Below, in pieces: positions 38,730-47,033 of a stretch of DNA of 64,000 bases. The translations under genes were made by a program, and so were the position numbers. The first letter of the stretch is position 1. The number at the start of each line of letters is the position of its first letter. The notes beneath the pieces are model-generated. The model was not told where the DNA came from. It saw only the letters and a program-made list of their open reading frames with translations, and ran no database searches. Source of the stretch: Leishmania mexicana MHOM/GT/2001/U1103 (taxonomy: Eukaryota > Euglenozoa > Kinetoplastea > Trypanosomatida > Trypanosomatidae); assembly GCF_000234665.1 (NCBI RefSeq), contig NC_018307.1, forward strand, positions 186,001 through 250,000. Direction: 5' to 3'.

Positions 38730-40532
38730 ATGCTACGCCGAACGCTTCGCTGTTGCACGGACGTGCGACATACCGGTGTACCGTCCTTCATGCAGCACCC
38801 GGTCGAGATGGCCTTCTACTTCCCACGCTTCCACCCCGACACCCACGTCAACCCTGCAGGTATACCGGAGCTGATCGACGCCGTTGGGCTGATGACGCGG
38901 CATTCACGGCCATCTCGTGCGGAGAGCACTGCATCTGCCTCCACTTCAACCGCGGAGAGCGCGATGTCGCGTGCGCTACCGCCGACTCGGTGGACGACGA
39001 CAGTCTCAGCGACCGCGCAGCCCACAACGGATGCCTCCGTGGCCGAGGCGCAGAAGGACAACGCGAAGAGTCTCTTGCTGCTGGAGCGCGGCATTGACAT
39101 CCTCACCAGCGTCGGCGGGGTGCGCAGCCCCGCGGTGGCGAACCTTCTCCGCCCCCTCTACGCCGCCCGCTTCGAGATGCTCAACGGCAGTGAGCACCTG
39201 CCCCGCTCTGAGTATGCGAAGCGCATGCACGTGCACAAGGCCATCCTCCAGCAAGCCGCTCCACTGCTCTACTACGACACCTGGGACAAGTCTGACGTGC
39301 ACCAACTCGACACGTCCTGTGTTTTGGTCGCCCACTTCATGAAGGCGTTCTGCGCGCTGCATCCGCGCCCCTTCCACCCCGTACCCGCTCCCCCTACCAG
39401 CGGTGGCGCCAGCTCTTCCCAAACCTCGACGACGACGACGGCCAGCAGCAGCACTGTCACATCATCACCACCCAAAGATGCATTCAACCCGGCCGAATGG
39501 AAGATGGCTGTCGGTGACGACGGAAAGGGTGCGCACCTGACCCTGTCCATTGTCCAAGACCGCGTGGAAGAGCTGCTGCGCCTCGCCACCGCAGCGTACG
39601 GCAAGCACGGCAGCACGCACCCGGAGCTGCGCTGGCTGCGGCCGAAGCTTCTGGTTTTGAAGGGGTTGCTCACCATTCCGCTCACGGGGCACCTCCTCCA
39701 CGCACAGCGGTGCATCGAAGAGGCGGCCAACTACGTCGACGCTATGACAAAGCGCAAGAATCTGCTGCTCGACGGACTGAAGGCACGCACGCATGAGCCG
39801 GAGCTCGGGCTCTACATGCTGCTGCAGGCGGAGATCGCCGCCCGCGTCTTTGGCTGGGATATGGCGCCTGGCCAGGTCGATGGGGATGTGGTGAACATGT
39901 TCACCGACGCTGCGGGCTACTACGCCGACCCGCCCAACACAACACTAGACGGAGACGCCATCATGTCGGAGCGCAAGCTCGCGGAGCAGCGCTTCGAGGC
40001 GGAGGCGTACACGTGCTGCCTGCGCAGCTACGCAGCCTTCTTGCTCGGCGCCCCGCGACCCAAGGCGACGACCACGCGCGACTCACCGGTGTTTCTCTCG
40101 AAGCAGCTGTTCTCGTTGAACCCGCTGCTCACCGTGGCGACACCGTCCTCGCTCATCTTCAGTGATGTGCGGAACGTGTCGGAGTTGCCGCTGGACATGT
40201 GCCGTCGCCGCACCGGTGAGGCCCTCGATCGAGCCCTCAAACTCAACCGCATGCTTTACCCCGACTTCCGCAAGAACGCACCGGCAGCGGCGACGCTCAT
40301 GACAATGGCATGCATGTACGCGGACACCCGCGACTACCTGTACGCCACAGGGCTCTTCGAGTCGGCAAACAAGGCCGTGACGTGCAACTTCGGCGACACC
40401 TCGCTCGAGCACGTCTTCCTGCAGAAGTTACGCTATGAGTTTCTCGCGGGTGTGGGGTCGGAGCAGGAGGCGAAGACCGCATCGCACGAGGTGGTGCACC
40501 TGCTGAAGCGCCTGGACGCGCTGCCATGCTGA
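38730..40532 (+). CDS. Helical-repeat (TPR-like) protein, probably mitochondrial
   Basis: The protein has 600 residues and no enzyme motif. The N-terminus MLRRTLRCCTDVRHTGVP is basic and acid-poor for about 25 residues, as in trypanosomatid mitochondrial presequences. From about residue 110 the protein is a series of amphipathic helices; the C-terminal part (about 490-600) has paired helices such as GEALDRALKLNRMLYPDFR and DYLYATGLFESANKAVTCNF that resemble TPR units of the kinesin-light-chain type. Two Ser/Thr-rich inserts lie at about 60-105 and 215-250. TPR proteins are scaffolds; partners cannot be inferred. The stop is followed after 113 nt by a copy of repeat A, so that repeat probably lies in this mRNA's 3'UTR. 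The same frame extends upstream of the ATG, but that sequence is UTR-like. Confidence 0.75.
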   Translation: MLRRTLRCCTDVRHTGVPSFMQHPVEMAFYFPRFHPDTHVNPAGIPELIDAVGLMTRHSRPSRAESTASASTSTAESAMSRALPPTRWTTTVSATAQPTTDASVAEAQKDNAKSLLLLERGIDILTSVGGVRSPAVANLLRPLYAARFEMLNGSEHLPRSEYAKRMHVHKAILQQAAPLLYYDTWDKSDVHQLDTSCVLVAHFMKAFCALHPRPFHPVPAPPTSGGASSSQTSTTTTASSSTVTSSPPKDAFNPAEWKMAVGDDGKGAHLTLSIVQDRVEELLRLATAAYGKHGSTHPELRWLRPKLLVLKGLLTIPLTGHLLHAQRCIEEAANYVDAMTKRKNLLLDGLKARTHEPELGLYMLLQAEIAARVFGWDMAPGQVDGDVVNMFTDAAGYYADPPNTTLDGDAIMSERKLAEQRFEAEAYTCCLRSYAAFLLGAPRPKATTTRDSPVFLSKQLFSLNPLLTVATPSSLIFSDVRNVSELPLDMCRRRTGEALDRALKLNRMLYPDFRKNAPAAATLMTMACMYADTRDYLYATGLFESANKAVTCNFGDTSLEHVFLQKLRYEFLAGVGSEQEAKTASHEVVHLLKRLDALPC

Positions 40533-40645
40533 TGGCCACCATCCACCACCACCTGCACTCTGCTCTTCCAGGTGGATTTCTCCTTTGCTTTGTTGTCTCT
40601 GGTGGCCGCAGGCACACACACACACACACACACACACACCTCCCA

Positions 40646-41039
40646 GTGCGTGGCGTCCCATGGCCCAGTGGCGACAGCCCGCCCACCCACCCCCTATCCT
40701 CCTATCCCCTATCCGTGCCAATCCTAAACCGCGTCTGGCGGATACAGGCGGTGAGGTCCTGGACGGCGTGGCGTCGGAGTTGCCTGCGGCAGTGGCCGTG
40801 TCTGTGCCACCCACATGATGGGGGAGCGGCTGTGAGGTGTGTATGGGTGCGTGTGGGTGAGTGGCTGGGTGGGGTTCGAGGCGGAGACGGCGCACAGGGG
40901 ACTGAGGCCGCCCACGAGCGGGAGCGCGCGCGTCTACGGCTGCTTGGCACCACGCGATGGGTCCTGTGGGGCAGGGCCGGGGTGGCTCGCGCGGCGTTTG
41001 AGCTCTCGGTGTGTTGTCTGGCAGCGAGACGGTGCGGAC
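40646..41039. repeat. Dispersed repeat family A, copy 2
   Basis: The 394-bp block reads identical to 30599-30992. On the left it is preceded by (CA)n and the bases cctccca; on the right it continues with acacacgtcg, which copy 1 lacks. Its position 113 nt after a stop codon suggests it is transcribed as 3'UTR. Confidence 0.9.
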
Positions 41040-42669
41040 ACACGTCGTGGTGTATGTATATGCGCTAGCGCGCACATGCGGGCACGTGTGGTGGCGGTGA
41101 TGTCGGGTCTCTGTGGAGGTCAACGCGTTTCCGTCGATGTTACTGACTCCCCCTCTCCCCCCACCTACCCACCCACACATTCACCTTCCCTCTACCGAGC
41201 CGAGGTCGGGCTAGTGCTGCTGGCTTTCCAGTGGTGAGAGAGAGGGGGAATGCTGGTGCGCACGCATGTGTTCGTGTGTGCGTCATTTGTTGGTCCTGGT
41301 GATATTTTAGGGGGAGAGGGGAGATGCATGTGGTCCATCAGGTCTTCCTGCGTTGCCTCCCCCTCTTCCTCTCCCTACGTCTGGTGCTACTCATGAAATA
41401 CGGAAGGGTGGGTGGGTGCTGGTGGTGTGATGCCAGTGACAGTGCGGTTACACGTGGCGGCGAAGTCGTTTCCGGGGGGGAGGGGGGCGGTGCACACGCG
41501 CGCGCGTCGCAGGTGAACCACTTGGCGCTCTAAAATAACGAAACGCAAGCTGAGCAAAACGAGTACAACAGGGCGCACGATAGACGCCGACACCGGTGCG
41601 GGTGCGAGAATATGTGTCTCCCCACCCCTTCCGCCATGGTCGTGCGCTACACGGCGCCCTCCTTTAGCACGGAGGCGCTTGCTCCTGTGTAGGGAACTCA
41701 TAAAACGTGCCCGTCGATGGTGAACCTCTCCCCCCCTCCCCCGCCGACACCGGCATGGGCACGCACTGCTTGTACCAGACTCCCACCCACTCACCCACCG
41801 ACCCACCTCTCTCTCTCCGTCTCGCTCCCTTTCGCCGCCTCACTCCCACACACCGCACACGTTCTCGCACGCCCATCTCTCCATCACCCACCCTGTGACC
41901 ATTGAACCCGCCCCCTCCGCTGCTACACGGGGCTCTGCATCCTATGTGCTTGCTAGCTGTTTGTAGGTCCCACCCACCCACCCACCCCCCGCCACTGAAC
42001 CCACCCCGCCCCCAGCACACACGCCCACGCACATCACCCTGTCTTGTACCCCGAACGCCGCGACCCACCTACATTTGCCCTCGCCACGGCACGCGCTTAC
42101 GCGACGCTGAGGTGGAGAGGAGCCATTGATCAGGCGACAAGAGGCGTTGCACAGGCCTCCCGGCGGGTGTCGCAGCCGCACCGACAGAAGCCCCCCCCCC
42201 CTTCCCCGCATAAGAGAGAGGCACCGAGTGGCTTCTACACACCTTCTCTCCTCCTCCACCGTTTATTCCCTCTCCCGTGCTTCCCGGTCGGACCCTGGCT
42301 GCGTGCTCGTGCTGCTGCTGCTGCTGCTGCTGGTTGCTCTCTCTCCCACACACACACGTCTCCTCGTCTACCTACCTGTCTGTCTGCCTGCCTCTGTGTG
42401 CGTGGTGTTATCAGGTGCATGCACCCACAGAGAACGGAGAGCGAGCCGACAGCGTCTATCAGTGTGACCCAAACGGAATACGTCCACTGTGTGTGTGTGT
42501 GTGTGTGCCTTCGCGCGGTCCCCCCTCGCCCACCCACCCTCCACCACCCTCGCTGTCTGTCCTCGCCTTGGGCGGTGGAGTGGAGCACATCACTTATAAC
42601 TGCCACCTTGCTTGTGTGTCTGCTTTCGACGCGTTTTCCCCCCGCCCCCCCCCACTCTCTCTTCTCGTG
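41040..42669. other. Intergenic region before the first CRT-like transporter
   Basis: I see no gene. The gap has many CCCA/CACC tracts (41760-42030), a C-run near 42190-42202 and a CTG-repeat tract at 42310-42332. Candidate acceptors are an AG after ttatcag near 42412 and one near 42573; the tract at 42634-42660 directly abuts the chosen ATG without an AG, so the true acceptor is unclear. Confidence 0.6.
42310..42332. repeat. (CTG)n trinucleotide tract
   Basis: About seven CTG units lie in the 5' region of the first CRT-like gene. Confidence 0.8.
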
Positions 42670-45357
42670 ATGCCCACGATGGCCGTGATGGACGCATCGT
42701 TGCCAACGACGATGACGACGACGACGGCGACCGCGATGACGAACACGTGCCAGGGCTTCTCCGCGCTGCTGCCTCATCCTGCCGCCGTCTCCCCTCCATC
42801 CCCCTGCCAGCAACCTTTTACGCCAACCAACACTTTTGCACGTCAGCACCACCAAGATCGATCACCGCAGCCGACGCAGTACCGGGAACGTCGTCGCCAC
42901 TCCAGCTCCTCTCTCGCGGCGTCACCGTTGGCTTCGCCCGCCTCCTCCGCATCGCACACGCCTCACACGGATGCGTACGAAGCGGCGATGGCAGCGGAGA
43001 CGCGGCGCACGGACGTGGGTGTCTCCCTGCTTCAGCGACCGAGCTCGCTGCCGTTATGCACGGTGAAGTCGTACGGTACCGCGTCGGACATCAGTGACGA
43101 CGGCTCGCGCAGCTCCTTGAGCGCTGTGGTGGCGGTGCACACACCAAACGATACATTCGACTTGATGACAACGCAGACGGTAGGCTACAGCACGCCAAAC
43201 ACCCGTCCCGAATTCCCACCTGGTCAGCTCGCGCACCACGCGCAGCAGAGGCAAGGCCAAGTCAAGCCCAGCTACGCGGTCGAGTTCTTGGCGTACGATC
43301 CGCACAGCTTTGCCCTTTTAGATGGCAACGCGCACATGGTTAGTGGGGTCGGGCAGAGCGACCCGGCGCCCCTCCCCGGAGGCACGCCGCAGGAGCCGCC
43401 GGCGCCGGAAGGAGGCGCCGATGCTGGCGCAGCACCGGCTGAGGCCGGACGGCCTGTCAGCCCCGCCGCTGGCCCCAGCAGTCCTGTGCCGCCCTTTCTG
43501 TCGAGAAGCGCCCAGTCGCCAACGGGGCCGCCGCCGACCTTTGTGGAGCTCGTGATGCGGCGCATGGAGAGCACATCACTCCTGCAGTTTCTGTGGGTGG
43601 TGCTGCTGATGGTCATGCTCCTGGTGGGCAACGCGTTTCAAGTGATCTTCCTCAACTTCTGGATCCACCAGTTTCCTACGAAGCTGCACTCGCCGATCAC
43701 CCCGGCGTCCTCGTCGTCCGCGAGCAGCAGCAGCGCCAGCGACAGCGGCAGCGGGGGGCACGCGAAGGCGCTGGCGAGCAGCTACACCACCTTCGTCATC
43801 TCCGCCGTACTGTTCCCTGCCTTCTTCGTTGTGATCTTCATCACGTATGCACTGTGGCGGCGCCCGAACCTGCGCTTCACTCGCGAGTGGGCTGGATGGC
43901 GGCTGCTGTTCGGCATTGGGGCGATGGACGCGTTGAACAGTGCCTTGGCCATCTACGCCGCCGCCAACACGCCGGAAGTGCTGCAGGCGCTGTTCGTCTC
44001 CCTCGTCCCCATCTACTCTGCCACCTTCACCAAGTGGTTGCTGAAGGACCCGCGCGACTACGCCAACCCGTACGTCGTGGTTAGCTTTGTTCTGATCGCG
44101 ACCGGTGTAGCGCTTGCCTCACTGTTCAACTACGTCGTGACGCACCACCACCACACGGAGGGCAGCAGCGGGAGTGGGCAGGCGGCGGTCGGTGGTCACG
44201 CCGGCGTGAAGGACCTGCTCTTCGCCGTCCTTTCAGGCGGGTCATCGTCCTCGTCATCGCCCGTGGCGCTGGACCGCCGACTGTGGTGCTTCATTTTTTT
44301 TCTCTCCGTCCCGCCAACGGTGCTGATGAACGTGTGGCAGACCATGTACATGATTCGGTACACAAGCAACGATCAGCTGATGGCCTACCTTGCCGAGCAC
44401 GCAGATGACCCGGAAGGCGAGGAAAACAACGATAATGCGCCAGCGGGTGCTCCGGGGCAGGTCACGGCGCTGCTGGACGGCGCCAGAGACAGCCACGGCG
44501 ACGCGCCACATCACCCCGCCCCGGCGGCGGGAGAAGCGGTGGAGCGGGTCCCGCTGCAGCCCTCGGCCGCCTCCGCATCTAGGCCCTTGCCGGGTGGGTG
44601 GGCGCACCAGCAGCACATCCCGCACAACGAGCACCTCCTGCACGGCGAGGATGCGAGCGTCAAACTCGTCATGCTGACCTCCGACACGACTATCCAAGCT
44701 ATCCTTGCCCTTATGCTGATGCCGATGGACGCCCTGCCATGGTTCGGCGGCAGTAACTCGATCGGCGAAGTCGTGCAGAACCTTGAGGACGGTATCAACT
44801 GTGTGCTGCACTGCCCCCGCAACATGCGCTACTGCATCTTGTACAGCACAGGCTTCGTACTCGTGTACATCGCCTCGGCCTACCTCAACCGCTACAGTGT
44901 GACCCTCTGCTCCATGGTCAGCCAGCTCTCCGGCCCCATCACCGCCCTCGTCCTTATCATCTTTCCCTCCCTGAACATGACCGCCGACGCCTCACCGTGG
45001 TACGTGAGCGTCTTTGCCATCCTCATGCTGTCCTGCGGCACCGTCATGTACGTCTACTGGGACGAGATGACGGTGGAGGAAAAGGCAGTGGGCGAGATGC
45101 AGCTGAAGTGGGCAATGATGCAGGAGCAGTCGTCCCGACACCCGCCGTTGTCGGCAGAGGGCCAGCGGTACCACGAAATCGACAGCAACGTCAACGGAAG
45201 CAGCCTCACCACATCGCACTCCGGCGTGGCGCAGCCGCAGCAGCATCGCCATTCTCGATGGCGGCGCTACCACCGTCGTCTTCGCCCCGATTACGCTGTC
45301 GTGGTCGACCAAGACGCGTCGGACGCCTCTGTCGGCGGACAACCGCACCCCCACTGA
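42670..45357 (+). CDS. CRT-like drug/metabolite transporter, paralog 1
   Basis: This 895-residue polytopic protein resembles the CRT-like family of the drug/metabolite transporter superfamily, which includes Plasmodium CRT and plant CLT glutathione transporters. The N-terminal 300 residues are polar and Ser/Pro-rich. The membrane part begins near residue 304 (LWVVLLMVMLLVGNAFQVIF) and ends near 795, with about ten hydrophobic segments. Shared with the next gene are NFW...FP, WRRPNLRFTREWAGW, DALNSALAIYAA, TPEVLQALF, PTVLMNVWQTMYMIRYT, DALPW, AYLNRYSVTLCSMVSQLSGP and DEMTVEEK. A central loop (about 575-655) and the C-terminal tail are cytosolic-looking and rich in Glu, Ala and His. Substrate and compartment are unknown; relatives sit in lysosome-like or plastid membranes. 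The start at 42670 is the best ATG, but the next usable one is near 42988. Confidence 0.82.
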   Translation: MPTMAVMDASLPTTMTTTTATAMTNTCQGFSALLPHPAAVSPPSPCQQPFTPTNTFARQHHQDRSPQPTQYRERRRHSSSSLAASPLASPASSASHTPHTDAYEAAMAAETRRTDVGVSLLQRPSSLPLCTVKSYGTASDISDDGSRSSLSAVVAVHTPNDTFDLMTTQTVGYSTPNTRPEFPPGQLAHHAQQRQGQVKPSYAVEFLAYDPHSFALLDGNAHMVSGVGQSDPAPLPGGTPQEPPAPEGGADAGAAPAEAGRPVSPAAGPSSPVPPFLSRSAQSPTGPPPTFVELVMRRMESTSLLQFLWVVLLMVMLLVGNAFQVIFLNFWIHQFPTKLHSPITPASSSSASSSSASDSGSGGHAKALASSYTTFVISAVLFPAFFVVIFITYALWRRPNLRFTREWAGWRLLFGIGAMDALNSALAIYAAANTPEVLQALFVSLVPIYSATFTKWLLKDPRDYANPYVVVSFVLIATGVALASLFNYVVTHHHHTEGSSGSGQAAVGGHAGVKDLLFAVLSGGSSSSSSPVALDRRLWCFIFFLSVPPTVLMNVWQTMYMIRYTSNDQLMAYLAEHADDPEGEENNDNAPAGAPGQVTALLDGARDSHGDAPHHPAPAAGEAVERVPLQPSAASASRPLPGGWAHQQHIPHNEHLLHGEDASVKLVMLTSDTTIQAILALMLMPMDALPWFGGSNSIGEVVQNLEDGINCVLHCPRNMRYCILYSTGFVLVYIASAYLNRYSVTLCSMVSQLSGPITALVLIIFPSLNMTADASPWYVSVFAILMLSCGTVMYVYWDEMTVEEKAVGEMQLKWAMMQEQSSRHPPLSAEGQRYHEIDSNVNGSSLTTSHSGVAQPQQHRHSRWRRYHRRLRPDYAVVVDQDASDASVGGQPHPH

Positions 45358-46435
45358 TCAAACGGAAGCCATCGCCCCCTCTCCTCTGACGGCGGGCAAG
45401 CGTGGTGGCGACATGTGTGTGGGTAGTGCATGGGTGTGCAGAGAGCGCCAGCGGTGGACTTCCGCGTGGTGTGTGCCTCCGCTCTTCCGCTCTCTCCAGT
45501 TATGGGCGCCGGCGTCATCGCCGCGAAGGGGGCTTGTTCATCGTGGCTGTGGTGATGGTGGTCGTGGTGGTGGTGTTCGACGAATAGGCTAGTCTGAGAC
45601 AATGAGAGGGATCCGGATGATGTGCGTGTGCGTGTGCTGTGTCCGTGTCTCTCTCTCTCTCTCCGTGTATTCTTTCGCTCCCGGTCGTGCGCTGCGTCGT
45701 GTGTGCGGCGGACAAGGAGAGCACGTTCAATGTGGGCGTGCACGTGTGTGCACGTGGGTGGGTGTACGAGAGAGAGACACACACATTTGCTTCACCTCTC
45801 TCTCTCTCTCTACCGCTCGCCGATGTGCTGCTGCTGCTCATCCTTCAGTGCGCATGTCCTGCGTCCCGCAGCCTGGGCCCGTGTCCCTTGCGCGTGCACG
45901 CACCCCATGAAAGCCCCGTAGATCTCCACCCCACCCCACAGGGGAGAAGAGGAGTCGAGGGACACGGGAAGTATGGCGCGTGCCGCTGAGCGCATCATCC
46001 CCGTCCACCACCACCCGTCCCTCCTCCTCTCCTCCACAAGTAGCCGCGCAAGGGTAATGCGGTCGGGCGGCTCTCAAGCTCCCAGACACGCCCGTACACT
46101 TCACGTCGGCGGTGCGCACGTCTTGCTCGCTCTTGTTGCAAGAGGGGGGGGGGTTGGGTCATGCCGTGAGGACGGGGCTGCTCGGAGGACGCGGCGGAGG
46201 GGAGGGCACTTCATCGTCACGTGTCTTCGATCCGCACGAACACATACACACGCAGAGGGAGAGACAGAGACACGCACCGGATGCACTGGAGCACCCCCCG
46301 TCGGGTAACGGGCGGCCATCCGCATACACAACGCGTTTCGCAAGCGCTTCCCCCACTTACTCCCCTCACCACCGCCCATTCCGCCACCTTCTGTGGACAT
46401 CGGCTCCGGATATCGTGTATGTGTCTGTGTGCTTG
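45358..46435. other. Intergenic region between the CRT-like paralogs
   Basis: No gene is supported. (TC)n tracts lie near 45648-45663 and 45798-45812, a GTG-rich stretch near 45550-45575 and G-runs near 46145. It ends at repeat B copy 2. Confidence 0.6.
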
Positions 46436-46676
46436 TGTGCGCGTGCACCTGAGCGCCGATTGTTTCTGGCGGTGGTGACGACGTAACACTCTGTCATCGA
46501 AACCAAGAATAAGCTGCCGTGGCCTTCAAGAGCCATCACCGATGGAAGCCCCATCGCCGTGTCGTGACCCTCGACTCTCTGTCTCCCTCTGTCTGCGTGC
46601 CTCTGTCCCCCTTGGCAGCCGCCAGGGACGCCTTTCCTGCCTGGGCTCACCGCCTGCGGACCCCTCGCCCACACAC
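46436..46676. repeat. Dispersed repeat family B, copy 2
   Basis: The block aligns along its full length with 18395-18632 with a handful of substitutions and one or two single-base insertions. It lies in the same orientation, between the two transporter genes. To the right, similarity with copy 1 stops after the cctgcggacccctcg block. Confidence 0.8.
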
Positions 46677-46839
46677 CTCACACGCATCGCCCTGGCGTTG
46701 GAGGCGTGGCATCTCTCGGTCACGTCGTGGGTAGAGCCACCACCCCACACGTCACGCACAAATCGCCCAGCTTCCGGAGGTGCTCCGCTCCCCCGGGCAT
46801 CATGCGCCTGTGCGCACCACTGTCTCCACCCCACCCCAC

Positions 46840-47010
46840 AAAGGAAAACAGTGCTTCTCTCTCTCCCTCTCCCTCTTCCCCTCCCCTGCCCTGCCCTCCC
46901 CCGCGTCCGCGGCGTCACCTCCGCACAGAGCTCCCCCCCCCCTCTCCCCTTCTACCTGCGCGATCCTGCATGCCCTCTGTCAACCTCCCTCTCCCTCCAC
47001 CTCTGTCGAG
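46840..47010 (+). promoter_or_regulatory. Long polypyrimidine tract and acceptor for the second CRT-like gene
   Basis: About 160 bases of C/T-rich sequence end at ctctgtcgag with the AG at 47009-47010. The next ATG is 47034, which fixes the start of the downstream gene and argues against the longer open frame that begins near 46542. Confidence 0.6.
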
Positions 47011-47033
47011 CTCTGCGACCTGCACCTCCGTGC

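Noticed and set aside
46542..47033. N-terminal extension of the second CRT-like gene by 164 codons
   Set aside because: The extension runs through repeat B and the long splice tract with its AG at 47010, so it is not in the mature mRNA.
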